This document shows, in pieces, positions 27,096-36,049 of a stretch of 64,000 bases of DNA. How positions within the stretch are numbered: the stretch's first letter is position 1; each line of letters starts with the position of its first letter. The position numbers and the translations under genes were made by a program. The notes under the pieces are model-generated. The model did not search any database. It worked only from the letters and a program-made list of their open reading frames with translations, and had not been told where the DNA came from. Source of the DNA: Kineosporia mesophila (GTDB lineage Bacteria; Actinomycetota; Actinomycetes; Actinomycetales; Kineosporiaceae); assembly GCF_021129235.1 (NCBI RefSeq), contig NZ_JAJOMA010000002.1, positions 124,001 to 188,000 on the forward strand, given 5' to 3'.

Positions 27096-27122
27096 CTCAA
27101 GACCGGCTTCACCCCTCCCGAT
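27096..27122 (+). promoter_or_regulatory. FliA/WhiG-like promoter motif upstream of pilM
   Basis: CTCAAG (27096-27101): its CTCA is followed by 17 bases and CCCGAT (27117-27122), one mismatch from GCCGAT. It lies about 80 bases before the pilM ATG. Confidence 0.4.
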
Positions 27123-27204
27123 CACGCTTTTGGGCGATCGACGCAACGGACGCGTCCAACCATTAGCACCAGCACCACGCTCCCCACGGGAAGGGACTGA
27201 CGGC

Positions 27205-28254
27205 ATGGCACGACGCACGGCCATCGGACTGGACATCGGTACCTCGGTCGTCCGCGCCGTGGAGCTGTCCTTCGGACGCGACGGGGTCACGCTGGATCGT
27301 TTCGGGCAGGTGGTCCTGCCCGAGGGGGCGGTCCGCGACGGCGAGGTGGTGGACCCCGAGGCAGTCACGGCAGCCATCAAGACCCTCTGGACCGCAACGC
27401 GTTTTGGCACGAAGCGAGTGGTGCTCGGGGTCGCCAACCAGCGGGTCATCGTGCGCCAGCTCGATCTGCCCTGGATGGAGCAGAGCGAGTTGCGCAAGAC
27501 GCTCGCCTTTCACGTGGCCGACTTCCTGCCGATCTCGGTGGAGGACTCGGTGCTGGACTTCTACCCGCTGGAAGAGGTCACCAGCGACGAGGGTGCCCGT
27601 CAGTTGCGGGGGCTGCTGGTCGCGGCCCAGCGCGACACCGTGCTGCTCAACGTGCAGTGCGCGGAGAAGGCCGGGCTGCGGGTCGAGAGCGTCGACCTCA
27701 CCTCGTTCGCCGTCCTGCGCGCGATGGGCCGGCAGACCGACCTGACCGTCGGCACCGAGGCCCTCATCGATGTCGGCGCCCGCGTCACCAACATCGTCGT
27801 TCACTCGGCCGGTGTGCCGCGCTTCGTGCGCATCCTGCTGATGGGAGGCCAGGACGTCACCGACGCGGTGTCCGAGCAGCTGGGTGTGCCACTGGACCGG
27901 GCCGAGGGCCTCAAGCAGAACTTCGCCCAGTGGGGCTCCGACGACCAGATGACGATGGTGTCCCGGACCGTCGCCACCACCGCACAGGACTTCGTCGACG
28001 AGATCCGGGGTTCGCTCGACTACTACGCGGCCTCCTCGCCGGCGCAGCACGTGGAACGAATCGTCATCTCCGGCGGTGGTTCCCGGCTCGAAGGACTGGC
28101 CGAGACACTGGCCGCGGGCACCCGGTTACCGGTCGTGCTCGGTGACCCGTTCTGGCCGCTGAAGCTGGGCCGCACCGGGCTGGACGCCGAGCAGATCGAG
28201 TTCATCAAGCCGCTCGCCGCGGTCCCGGTCGGGCTCGCGCTGGGGGCGATCTGA
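27205..28254 (+). CDS. pilM: Type IV pilus assembly protein PilM (actin-like ATPase)
   Basis: Cytoplasmic actin-fold protein that links the pilus motor to PilN/PilO. 349 residues from ATG 27205, preceded by GGAAGGGA. Contains the PHOSPHATE-1 loop GLDIGTSVVRAVEL, the HVADFLPISVEDSVLDF segment, phosphate-2 DVGARVTNIVVHS, the adenosine motif ISGGGSRLEGL and the C-terminal KPLAAVPVGLALG. Overlaps pilN by ATGA-type junction (TGATG), so the pair is coupled. PilM, PilN and PilO form one alignment complex in didermous and monodermous bacteria. Confidence 0.94.
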   Translation: MARRTAIGLDIGTSVVRAVELSFGRDGVTLDRFGQVVLPEGAVRDGEVVDPEAVTAAIKTLWTATRFGTKRVVLGVANQRVIVRQLDLPWMEQSELRKTLAFHVADFLPISVEDSVLDFYPLEEVTSDEGARQLRGLLVAAQRDTVLLNVQCAEKAGLRVESVDLTSFAVLRAMGRQTDLTVGTEALIDVGARVTNIVVHSAGVPRFVRILLMGGQDVTDAVSEQLGVPLDRAEGLKQNFAQWGSDDQMTMVSRTVATTAQDFVDEIRGSLDYYAASSPAQHVERIVISGGGSRLEGLAETLAAGTRLPVVLGDPFWPLKLGRTGLDAEQIEFIKPLAAVPVGLALGAI

Positions 28255-28976
28255 TGAGCGAGTCCACGACCGAGGTACCACCGGCCGTCGCCACCGGGCC
28301 GAAACCCGTCAGCTGGGCGCCGGTCCCGAAGGTCAATCTGCTGCCGGTCGAGATCCTCGAGGACCGCTCGTTCCGGCGCACCCAGCTCGTGCTGATCGGT
28401 GTGGTCGTGCTGGTCGTGGGGGCGATCGCGGCCGGTACCGTGATCGAGAAGAGGGCGGTGGACGACGCCCAGGCCGAGGCCGACGCGGCCCAGGGGCGGG
28501 TGACCGTGCTCCAGCAGCAACAGTCCGAGTACGCCGAGGTACCGAAGATCTACGCCCAGGTCGAGGCGGCCACGGCGGCCCGGAAGCAGGCCTACGTCGG
28601 GGACGCCCCCTGGTACCGGTACCTGCGGGAGCTCGACAAGGCACGGCCCGGCGAGGTGGAGTTCACCAGTGTCGTGATGACCCTGTCGGTGGCCGGCGCG
28701 TTGCCGGTGAACCCCCTCACGCCAGTGGCGTCCGCCTCGCTCAGCATCGAGGGAACCAGCCCTGACTACAGGCGGGTCGCGCAGTGGATGGACAACTTCG
28801 ACGCGGTCCCCGGGCTGCAATCGGCCACCCTGGCGAACGCCGCCCAGCCGGACGAGGACGGCGCGGAGACGACGTTCAGCACGACCGGGGTGGTCGGGGC
28901 GAGCGCGCTCTCCGGTCGATATCAGACCGATGACGACCAGCCGGCCACCCAGGATTCGCAGAGCTCCACGTCGTAG
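28254..28976 (+). CDS. pilN: Type IV pilus assembly protein PilN
   Basis: Bitopic membrane protein. 240 residues: short cytoplasmic N-terminus carrying PKVNLLPVEILEDR, the conserved INLLP-like motif that binds PilM, one membrane helix about 46-66 (VLIGVVVLVVGAIAAGTVI), a coiled coil (about 70-110) and an outer ferredoxin-like domain. The last 30 residues are Asp/Ser/Thr-rich. Starts within the pilM stop codon. Confidence 0.92.
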   Translation: MSESTTEVPPAVATGPKPVSWAPVPKVNLLPVEILEDRSFRRTQLVLIGVVVLVVGAIAAGTVIEKRAVDDAQAEADAAQGRVTVLQQQQSEYAEVPKIYAQVEAATAARKQAYVGDAPWYRYLRELDKARPGEVEFTSVVMTLSVAGALPVNPLTPVASASLSIEGTSPDYRRVAQWMDNFDAVPGLQSATLANAAQPDEDGAETTFSTTGVVGASALSGRYQTDDDQPATQDSQSSTS

Positions 28977-29032
28977 CGCGGTGGATCGCTGCCGCACCCC
29001 GTTCTCCGTCATCGAGGGATGAGTCGCCTGTC

Positions 29033-30064
29033 ATGTTTGCCAACCGGACCGTCCGATGGTCGCTCGGGGCCGCGGCCCTGTGCCTGGTGCTGATCGCCGC
29101 TGCCTGGTTCCTCCTGCTCAGCCCCCGCCGGGCCGACGCCGCAGCGTTGAGTGACCAGGCCGACGCGTCCGACCAGCAGGCCCAGTTACTGCAGATCAAG
29201 CTCGCCCAGCTGAAGAGCCAGGCGGCGGATCTACCCCGGCAGAAGGCGAAACTGAAGCAGATCGCCGCCGAGCTGTCACCGGACGCCGACATCCCGAAAT
29301 ACCTGAATGTGCTGCAGGAAACCACTGCGGCGTCCGGCACCGTCCTGACGAGTGTGGCTCCGGGTACGCCGGCGCTGGTGACCCTGAGCGCCGCCGCCGG
29401 AACCTCGGCCGCGAGCGGACTCGGCGCTCCCGGGGACCTGGTCTCGATCCCCATGAACATCCAGGTGAAGGGCGACTACCCCGAGCTGACCCAGTGGCTG
29501 CAGCAACTCCAGACCAAGGTCAGCCGGTCGTACCTGGTCAACGGCTTCACCCTGACCCCTCCCAACGGCAGCGGGGGGAGCACGACGGAAGAATTGTCCG
29601 GGGCATCCATCGACGAGGGCGGTTCATTCGGGTCTGCGGCGACCAGCGAGCCTACCTCGACCTCGAAGGGCCAGGAGGGGGTGACGCCCACGGCGACCGC
29701 GACGGTTGCCCCGGGCGCCACTGCCACCGGCAGCGCGAACACATCCACCGGCGGAACCGGCGGAACCGGCGGAACCGGCGGAACCGGCGGAACCGGGGGA
29801 ACCGGGGGAACCGGGGGAACGACGGACGGGAGCACCACGAGCGATACCCAGTGGACGCTTTCCCTGACCGGCGTGGTCTTCGTCCTCCTGACCGATGACT
29901 CCACCCTGGAGAAGGTCCAGGCCGACGCGGCCGCAGCCCAGGCCTCGCTGGCCGGCACCTGGACCGAGGTGACCCCCAGCGCGACCGCGACCTCCCCGGC
30001 CGGGGCGACCTCGTCGTCCACTGCTACCACCGCACCGAACAGCAGCGGGACCGGGACCAACTGA
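29033..30064 (+). CDS. pilO: Type IV pilus assembly protein PilO with Gly/Thr-repeat tail
   Basis: 343 residues: membrane helix about 8-28 ([21 protein letters not shown]), coiled coil (about 35-80, [21 protein letters not shown]), and a PilO core with [20 protein letters not shown]. The normal PilO is near 200 residues; here residues about 180-280 are a Thr/Ser/Gly-rich insertion with eight TGG repeats, after which [14 protein letters not shown] returns to a beta strand and the C-terminus is again Thr/Ser-rich. The repeat is a 9-bp DNA tandem and could vary in number. It lies 56 bases after pilN and completes the pilMNO unit. Confidence 0.85.
   Translation: MFANRTVRWSLGAAALCLVLIAAAWFLLLSPRRADAAALSDQADASDQQAQLLQIKLAQLKSQAADLPRQKAKLKQIAAELSPDADIPKYLNVLQETTAASGTVLTSVAPGTPALVTLSAAAGTSAASGLGAPGDLVSIPMNIQVKGDYPELTQWLQQLQTKVSRSYLVNGFTLTPPNGSGGSTTEELSGASIDEGGSFGSAATSEPTSTSKGQEGVTPTATATVAPGATATGSANTSTGGTGGTGGTGGTGGTGGTGGTGGTTDGSTTSDTQWTLSLTGVVFVLLTDDSTLEKVQADAAAAQASLAGTWTEVTPSATATSPAGATSSSTATTAPNSSGTGTN
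29747..29818 (+). repeat. 9-bp in-frame tandem repeat in pilO (8 copies)
   Basis: Five copies of ACCGGCGGA are followed by three of ACCGGGGGA, coding for eight Thr-Gly-Gly units. The block of identical third-position bases in each subtype suggests recent unit duplication. A 9-bp unit keeps the reading frame for any copy number. Confidence 0.9.
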
Positions 30065-30140
30065 CCGGCACCACCGACCGGCTTCCCAGGAGCAGCCGCC
30101 CGTTTCCGGCCCCGCCGCGGGCTCGTGGGAGTATCACTCC

Positions 30141-31367
30141 ATGCTTCGTTGGCTCACTGCGGGCGAGTCCCATGGCCCCCTGCTGACCGGCGTCCTCGAC
30201 GGGCTGCCGGCCGGTGTTCAGATCACCACCTCCCAGATCCAGGCCGCTCTGGCCCGGCGCCGGCTGGGCTACGGCCGCGGTGCCCGGATGAAGTTCGAGC
30301 AGGACGAGGTGCGGGTGACCGGGGGGCTGCGCCACGGCCTGTCCCAGGGCGGGCCGTTCGCGGTGCAGATCGGCAACACCGAGTGGCCCAGGTGGGAGTC
30401 CGTGATGTCGGCCGACCCGCTGGTCACCGAGGTCACCGACGACCCGGACGACAAGCCGCTCGACGGCCAGGGCCGCAGCGCCCCGCTGACCCGGCCCCGG
30501 CCGGGCCACGCCGACCTGGCCGGCATGCAGAAGTACGGCTTCGACGACGCCCGCCCGGTGCTGGAGCGCGCCTCCGCCCGCGAGACCGCGGCCCGCGTCG
30601 CGCTCGGCCAGGTGGCGGCGAACTTCCTGGAGCAGGCCGCGGGCATCCGGCTGGTCAGCCACACCGTCTCGGTCGGGCCGGTGGGCACGCCCGACGACGC
30701 GCCACTGCCCGGCCCGGACGACGTCGAGGCCCTCGACGCCGACCCGATGCGCAGCTTCCACGGCCCCACGAGCGCGGCGATGGTCGCCGAGATCGACGAC
30801 TGCCGCAAGGCCGGTGACACCCTCGGTGGTGTGGTCGAGGTGCTGGCCTACGGTCTGCCGCCGGGCCTGGGCAGCCACGTGCACTGGGACCGCCGCCTCG
30901 ACTCCCGGCTGGCCGGGGCCCTGATGGGCATCCAGGCGATCAAGGGCGTCGAGGTCGGCGACGGCTTCCGCACCGCCGCCCGCCGCGGAACGGTCGCGCA
31001 CGACGAGATCGAGCGCGGCGACGACGGCCTGCTGCGCCGCCGCACCGACCGCGCCGGTGGCGTCGAGGGCGGCATGAGCACGGGCGAGATCCTCAAGGTC
31101 CGCGCCGCGATGAAGCCGATCTCCACGGTGCCCCGCGCCCTGGACACGGTCGACGTGGCCACCGGCGAGAAGGCCGTCGCGATCCACCAGCGCTCCGACG
31201 TGTGCGCCGTGCCCGCCGCCGGCGTGGTGGCCGAGGCGATGGTGGCGCTGGTGCTGGCCGAGGCCCTGGTCGAGAAGTTCGGCGGCGACAGCGTGCCCGA
31301 GACGGCCCGCAACGTGCGCAGCTACCTGGAGTCGATCCCCGAGCTCCAGCGGTCGGACATCCGGTGA
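30141..31367 (+). CDS. aroC: Chorismate synthase
   Basis: FMN-dependent lyase converting 5-enolpyruvylshikimate 3-phosphate to chorismate. 408 residues starting [13 protein letters not shown], with the conserved [37 protein letters not shown] (FMN contacts), and [13 protein letters not shown] segments. It overlaps aroK by 4 bases (GTGA), opening the aroC-aroK-aroB operon. Confidence 0.98.
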   Translation: MLRWLTAGESHGPLLTGVLDGLPAGVQITTSQIQAALARRRLGYGRGARMKFEQDEVRVTGGLRHGLSQGGPFAVQIGNTEWPRWESVMSADPLVTEVTDDPDDKPLDGQGRSAPLTRPRPGHADLAGMQKYGFDDARPVLERASARETAARVALGQVAANFLEQAAGIRLVSHTVSVGPVGTPDDAPLPGPDDVEALDADPMRSFHGPTSAAMVAEIDDCRKAGDTLGGVVEVLAYGLPPGLGSHVHWDRRLDSRLAGALMGIQAIKGVEVGDGFRTAARRGTVAHDEIERGDDGLLRRRTDRAGGVEGGMSTGEILKVRAAMKPISTVPRALDTVDVATGEKAVAIHQRSDVCAVPAAGVVAEAMVALVLAEALVEKFGGDSVPETARNVRSYLESIPELQRSDIR

Positions 31368-31888
31368 ACCGTCCGCTCGCCATCCTGATCGGCCCGCCCG
31401 GGGCCGGGAAGACGACCGTCGCGCACGCGCTCGCCGAAAGGCTGGGGCTGTCCGTGCGCGACACCGACGAGGACATCGTCGCGAGCACCGGCCGGACCAT
31501 CGCCGATATTTTCGTCGACGACGGTGAGGCCCACTTCCGCGAGCTCGAGCACGCCGCTGTGGCCCAGGCCCTGGCCGAGCACGTGGGGGTGCTCGCCCTG
31601 GGCGGCGGCGCCGTGCTCGACCCGCGCACGCAGGAGGCGCTGACCGGGCACACCGTGATCTTCCTCGACGTGCGCATCACCGATGCCGCGCGGCGGGTCG
31701 GCTTCAACCGCGACCGCCCGCTGCTGCTCGGCAACCCCCGCGCCCAGTGGACGATCATGATGGACCACCGCCGGCCGATCTACACGCAGATCGCCACCCA
31801 CCGCGTCGCCACCGACGGTCTCACCCCCGAAGAGGTGACCGAGGCCGTGCTCTCGGCCCTGGAGCTGAAGGGGAGTGCCGTTGACTGA
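31364..31888 (+). CDS. aroK: Shikimate kinase
   Basis: Phosphorylates shikimate with ATP. 174 residues from GTG 31364, overlapping the aroC stop. Walker [15 protein letters not shown] at residues 10-17, shikimate-binding DTDEDI, a GGGAVLD motif, and the lid Arg in FNRDRPLL. Normal family length. Confidence 0.95.
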   Translation: MNRPLAILIGPPGAGKTTVAHALAERLGLSVRDTDEDIVASTGRTIADIFVDDGEAHFRELEHAAVAQALAEHVGVLALGGGAVLDPRTQEALTGHTVIFLDVRITDAARRVGFNRDRPLLLGNPRAQWTIMMDHRRPIYTQIATHRVATDGLTPEEVTEAVLSALELKGSAVD

Positions 31889-32963
31889 CACCGCCGCGAA
31901 GATCACCGTGGGCCGGGACGAGGTGTACGAGGTCACCATCGGGTCCGGCGTGCTGGCGGGCCTGCCCGCCGCCCTCGGCCCGAAGGTCACCCGGGTCGCG
32001 ATCGTCCACCCGCGCACGCTGCGGGCCCTCGGGCGCACCGTGAACCAGCAGATCACCGACGCGGGCCTGCGTCCTCTGCTGATCGAGGTGCCCGACGGCG
32101 AGGCCGCCAAGACCGCCGAGACGCTGACCATGTGCTGGGCGCTGCTCGGGCAGGCCGGGTTCACCCGGTCCGACGCGGTCGTCGGGCTGGGCGGGGGAGC
32201 GGTCACCGACCTCGCCGGGTTCGTCGCCGCCAGCTGGCTGCGCGGTGTCGCGGTGGTACAGGTGCCCACCACGCTGCTCGGCATGGTCGACGCCGCGGTC
32301 GGGGGCAAGACCGGCATCAACACCGCCGAGGGCAAGAACCTGGTCGGCGCCTTCCACCCCCCGCGCGCCGTGATCTGCGACCTGGACGCGTTGCGCACCC
32401 TGCCGCACGCCGACCTGGTGGCCGGTCTGGCCGAGGTGGTGAAGTGCGGCTTCATCGCCGACCCGGCCATCCTCGACCTGGTCGAGCGCGATCCGTCCGC
32501 CGCCACGTCGTGGGACTCGGACGTGCTGCGCGAGCTCGTCGAGCGCGCGATCGCGGTCAAGGCGAAGGTCGTCACGAACGACCTGAAGGAGTCGGGGGAA
32601 CGCGAGTTCCTTAACTACGGGCATACTTTCGCGCACGGGGTGGAGCAGGTCGAGCAGTACACCTGGCGGCACGGCGAGGCCGTCGCGGTCGGGATGATGT
32701 ACGTCGCCCGCCTCGGTGAACTGGCCGGCCGCACCCCGCCCGAACTCGTCGCCCGGCACAGTGCAGCCCTGGCGAGCCTCGGCCTTCCGCGCACCTACCG
32801 CGGCGACCGGTGGCCCGCCCTCCTCACGGCGATGGGTCGCGACAAGAAGAACCGCGGCGACCTCATGCGTTTCATCGTGCTCGACGACCTCGCCGCCCCC
32901 GGTCGTCTCGAGGGCCCCGAGCCCGCCCTGCTCGAAGAGGCCTACCGGCTGATCAGCGAGTAG
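31875..32963 (+). CDS. aroB: 3-dehydroquinate synthase
   Basis: NAD- and metal-dependent enzyme converting DAHP to 3-dehydroquinate. 362 residues from GTG 31875; a TTG at 31881 is equally plausible because AAGGGGAG sits six bases before it. Seen: GGGAVTDLAGFVAASWLRGV, TTLLGMVDAAVGGKTGIN, EVVKCGF, NYGHTFAHGVEQ and HGEAVAVGMMY, which supply the NAD and metal ligands. It overlaps aroK and is followed by a perfect terminator hairpin. Confidence 0.97.
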   Translation: MPLTDTAAKITVGRDEVYEVTIGSGVLAGLPAALGPKVTRVAIVHPRTLRALGRTVNQQITDAGLRPLLIEVPDGEAAKTAETLTMCWALLGQAGFTRSDAVVGLGGGAVTDLAGFVAASWLRGVAVVQVPTTLLGMVDAAVGGKTGINTAEGKNLVGAFHPPRAVICDLDALRTLPHADLVAGLAEVVKCGFIADPAILDLVERDPSAATSWDSDVLRELVERAIAVKAKVVTNDLKESGEREFLNYGHTFAHGVEQVEQYTWRHGEAVAVGMMYVARLGELAGRTPPELVARHSAALASLGLPRTYRGDRWPALLTAMGRDKKNRGDLMRFIVLDDLAAPGRLEGPEPALLEEAYRLISE

Positions 32964-32980
32964 TCACACCAGCTTTCGGC

Positions 32981-33008
32981 GCCGCCCCGGGCTTCGGTCC
33001 GGGGCGGC
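32981..33008 (+). terminator. Terminator of the aroC-aroK-aroB operon
   Basis: GCCGCCCCGG (32981-32990) pairs perfectly with CCGGGGCGGC (32999-33008), loop of 8, followed by ATCAGTGCTTTT with four T bases. Confidence 0.85.
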
Positions 33009-33115
33009 ATCAGTGCTTTTGGACGTCTTCGACTGTTTGGTTTTTCGCCGTATCTTTCGGGATTATCGGGTATTGTGGCCGTGTTGCCGCGAGAACGTCA
33101 GAAGGGGGCATCGCG

Positions 33116-33685
33116 ATGACACTGGCCTGGCTGGACGTACTGAAGGCCTACGAAGAGGTCGACGTGCCGCAGGGGTGGCGGCTCTCGCACGTGACGGTGA
33201 GCGAGATGCTGATCTATCCGGTACTGGAATCGCCCTACGCGGTGATGGTCGACGAGCTGATCGCGCACTGGCGGCACGCACATCTGGGTGGCGCCTTCCT
33301 GCTGGAGCCGGAACTCCCGGTATCGCTGGGCCGGGCCGGCATCTTCGTCCCCGATCTGTGCGTGGTCCATCGGGAGGTCGTGAACGGGAGAACTCTCCGC
33401 ATCCCGTTGAACGAGTTGCTCCTGGCGGTCGAGATCACGAACACGGGCAGTGCCGTGGCCTCGCGCAACCGGAAACTGCGGGCCTACGCGAAAGGCGGTG
33501 TGCCGCAATACCTGCTCATCGACGCGCACGATCCGGGCGGCCCGACGGTCACGCTCCACACCGACCCCGCTGAAGACGGCTACCTGGATTCGGTGCGGGT
33601 GCTGTTCGGGGAACCGATCACGCTCCGGGATCCGCTGGCCATGACGATCAGCACCGCGAACTTTCCCGTGCCGGATCCGGACTGA
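33116..33685 (+). CDS. Uma2 family endonuclease-fold protein (DUF820)
   Basis: 189 residues from ATG 33116, preceded by AAGGGGG. The PD-(D/E)XK-like core shows FVPDLCVVHREV (Asp), LLLAVEITNTGS (Glu) and NRKLRAYAKGGVPQYLLID (Lys), the Uma2 pattern. Uma2 proteins are abundant in Cyanobacteria and some Actinobacteria; their true substrate is unknown. The upstream leader (33010-33090) is unusually AT-rich for the region, and the gene with its broken copy interrupts the aroB-aroQ order, so acquisition by transfer or an expanded family is likely. Confidence 0.85.
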   Translation: MTLAWLDVLKAYEEVDVPQGWRLSHVTVSEMLIYPVLESPYAVMVDELIAHWRHAHLGGAFLLEPELPVSLGRAGIFVPDLCVVHREVVNGRTLRIPLNELLLAVEITNTGSAVASRNRKLRAYAKGGVPQYLLIDAHDPGGPTVTLHTDPAEDGYLDSVRVLFGEPITLRDPLAMTISTANFPVPDPD

Positions 33686-33730
33686 GTCGGCGTGCACATG
33701 TCTTCTCCCTGGTGAGAGGAGGGTTTCGCC

Positions 33731-34272
33731 ATGACGATTCCTGTCGAGCGCCCGCACCGCCGGGGCGACGCTGAGTGCCGCACCGTTCCGGGACAGGGCA
33801 CAGGAGGACTTCCCCTGGTCGAGACAACTGCCGGCCGGAGTGGGCTCGAGCAGGTCCTTCGTATCTGGAACGAACTTGATGTCCCGGAGGGCCTCCGGGT
33901 CGTCCAGGTGACCCTGGAAGGTGTTCTGATGACGCTGGCACCCGGCCCGCGCCACCGCAATACGGTTGAAGAGCTCCACCGCGTACTCGTCGCCGCCCTC
34001 GAAAAGACGTAGCCGTCGAGGTGACATCACCCGGCAACCCGGACAACGATCGGGAGAGGAAATATCGGGCCTACGCCAGGGGTGGGGTGCAGCAGTGCCT
34101 GCTCATCGATCCCGTTCCGAAGAAGGTGAAGACGGCGACGCTGTTCACCCAGCCGGTCGGCGACGAGTACACGAAGTCGGTACGGGTTCTGTACGGCGAA
34201 TGCCTCACCGTCGAGTACCCCGTCCCGATCGTCATCAACACCCGTGAATTCCCCCTCCACGACGGAGACTGA
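33731..34272 (+). pseudogene. Broken second Uma2 gene (internal deletion and frameshift)
   Basis: A first frame (33731-34012) ends in EELHRVLVAALEKT and stop; its LDVPEGLRVVQVTLEGVLM matches the N-terminal half of the intact Uma2 gene just upstream. A second frame resumes with VAVEVTSPGNPDNDRERKYRAYARGG and runs to 34272, matching the C-terminal half. The middle, about 50 codons with the catalytic PDL segment, is missing, and a frame change sits near 34000-34012. The remains of a tandem duplicate or sister gene is the best reading. Confidence 0.75.
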
Positions 34273-34285
34273 GCACCCGACTCGG

Positions 34286-34291
34286 TAATCT
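34286..34291 (+). promoter_or_regulatory. -10 box TAATCT for leaderless aroQ transcript
   Basis: TAATCT is followed by 7 bases (CGCCCCC) and ATG 34299; no ribosome site lies between. Confidence 0.5.
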
Positions 34292-34298
34292 CGCCCCC

Positions 34299-34739
34299 AT
34301 GACCACCGTCCTCGTCCTCAACGGTCCCAACCTCGGCCGCCTCGGCGTCCGGGAGCCCGACGTCTACGGCAGCGACACCCTCGCCGACCTGGCGAAGGCC
34401 TGCGAGGAGCAGGGTGCCGCACTGGGGCTCGAGGTGGAGGTCCGGCAGACCGACGACGAGTCGGAGATGATCGGCTGGCTGCACGGGGCCGTCGACGCGG
34501 GGGCCCACGTGGTGCTCAATCCCGCCGCCTTCACGCACTACTCCTACGCGATCCGCGACGCCTGCGCGATGGTGACGAAGGCCGGGCTGACGCTGGTCGA
34601 GGTGCACCTGTCCAACCCGGCGGCCCGAGAGGTGTTCCGGCACACCAGTGTGGTGGGAGCGGTGTCGACGGGCACGATCGCCGGTTTCGGCCGGGAGGGC
34701 TACCTGCTGGCCCTGCGGGCGGTCGCCGCGCGAGCGTGA
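34299..34739 (+). CDS. aroQ: Type II 3-dehydroquinate dehydratase
   Basis: Dodecameric type II enzyme giving 3-dehydroshikimate. 146 residues with [18 protein letters not shown] (catalytic Tyr and Arg region), [15 protein letters not shown], and [17 protein letters not shown]. Called aroD in M. tuberculosis. Probably transcribed from its own TAATCT box because the Uma2 genes and a terminator separate it from aroB. Confidence 0.96.
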   Translation: MTTVLVLNGPNLGRLGVREPDVYGSDTLADLAKACEEQGAALGLEVEVRQTDDESEMIGWLHGAVDAGAHVVLNPAAFTHYSYAIRDACAMVTKAGLTLVEVHLSNPAAREVFRHTSVVGAVSTGTIAGFGREGYLLALRAVAARA

Positions 34740-34753
34740 CCTCGCGCAGAGGC

Positions 34754-34759
34754 TAGACT
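34754..34759 (+). promoter_or_regulatory. -10 box TAGACT, probable efp-nusB promoter
   Basis: TAGACT lies 15 bases after the aroQ stop and about 75 bases before the efp start. No clear -35. Confidence 0.35.
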
Positions 34760-34834
34760 TCACCGAACTCCAGACCATCGCGCGGGCGGCACCCCCGGCC
34801 CGCGCGTCCGCTTGCAGACGAGAGAGATCCACAC

Positions 34835-35395
34835 GTGGCATCGACGAACGACCTGAAGAACGGCCTGGTGCTGAACCTCGACGGGCAGCTCTGGGCCGTC
34901 GTCGAGTTCCAGCACGTGAAGCCCGGCAAGGGGCCCGCCTTCGTGCGCACCAAGCTGAAGCACGTGCTGAACGGCAAGGTCGTCGACAAGACGTTCAACG
35001 CGGGCACGAAGGTCGAGACGGCTAACGTCGACAAGCGCGACATGCAGTACCTGTACAAGGACGGCGAAGACTTCGTCTTCATGGACAACGACACGTACGA
35101 CCAGCTGTACGTCCCGGGGGCCACGGTCGGCGACGCGGCGAACTTCATGCTGGAGAGCGATCAGGCCGTGGTCGCGACGCACGACGGCACCCCGCTCTAC
35201 GTCGAGCTCCCGACCTCGGTCGAGCTGCTCATCAGCTACACCGAGCCGGGCCTGCAGGGCGACCGCTCCACGGGCGGCACCAAGCCGGCCACCCTGGAGA
35301 CCGGGGCCGAGATCCAGGTCCCGCTCTTCGTCGTGACCGGCACCAAGGTCAAGGTGGACACCCGCTCGGGTGACTACCTCGGTCGCGTCAACTGA
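34835..35395 (+). CDS. efp: Translation elongation factor P
   Basis: Rescues ribosomes stalled at polyproline. 186 residues, three beta-barrel domains; the loop KPGKGPA near residue 32 carries the Lys equivalent to the one modified in other bacteria. C-terminal domain ends [14 protein letters not shown] start. The pepQ gene that separates aroQ from efp in mycobacteria is absent here. Confidence 0.97.
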   Translation: MASTNDLKNGLVLNLDGQLWAVVEFQHVKPGKGPAFVRTKLKHVLNGKVVDKTFNAGTKVETANVDKRDMQYLYKDGEDFVFMDNDTYDQLYVPGATVGDAANFMLESDQAVVATHDGTPLYVELPTSVELLISYTEPGLQGDRSTGGTKPATLETGAEIQVPLFVVTGTKVKVDTRSGDYLGRVN

Positions 35396-35433
35396 CCGCC
35401 GTCACAACAGCCGGAAGCGAGCAGCACAAGCGC

Positions 35434-35847
35434 ATGGGAGCACGGAGCAAGGCCCGGAAGCGGGCTCTCGACATCCTGTTCGAGGCCGACGTCCGCGGGG
35501 ACGACCCGCTGACGATCATGGCCGGCCGGAAGGACGACGAGGATCCGAACCGGGCGCTCCCGGAGTACACGGTGGAGCTGGTCCAGGGCGTGACCGCGCA
35601 GACCGAACGCATCGACGAGCTGCTCTCGACGTACTCGCACGGCTGGACCGTCGACCGCATGCCCGCGGTCGACCGCGCCGTGCTCCGGCTGGGCACCTGG
35701 GAACTGCTCTACAACGACGACGTGCCCGACGCGGTCGCGATCGACGAGGCGGTCGAGCTGGCGCGCACGCTGTCCACCGACGACTCGCCGAACTTCGTCA
35801 ACGGCCTGCTGGCCCGCCTGCTCGAGGTCAAGACGTCGTCCTCCTGA
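35434..35847 (+). CDS. nusB: Transcription antitermination factor NusB
   Basis: RNA-binding protein of the rRNA antitermination complex. 137 residues beginning [21 protein letters not shown], the typical NusB start, with [21 protein letters not shown] and [13 protein letters not shown]. It is 38 bases after efp, likely one operon. bldD and pyrR follow in Streptomyces; here a GGDEF gene is inserted before bldD. Confidence 0.96.
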   Translation: MGARSKARKRALDILFEADVRGDDPLTIMAGRKDDEDPNRALPEYTVELVQGVTAQTERIDELLSTYSHGWTVDRMPAVDRAVLRLGTWELLYNDDVPDAVAIDEAVELARTLSTDDSPNFVNGLLARLLEVKTSSS

Positions 35848-36049
35848 GTTGCACCCGTCCGCCCTGTCGCAGCGTCATCACCGGTTACGCCGATCAGGCG
35901 TTTCTGGGGCAGCACGGAGAGAAACGCGCACACAGAGACATCATTCCTGCCCAGGACCTCTGTAGCGTGTCACCTCCACTGCCGATGGGGCCGGTACCTG
36001 GCTCCTGTCGGTGTCAGGGTCGGTGCTCGTCTGGTGCGGAGGGGGCGCG

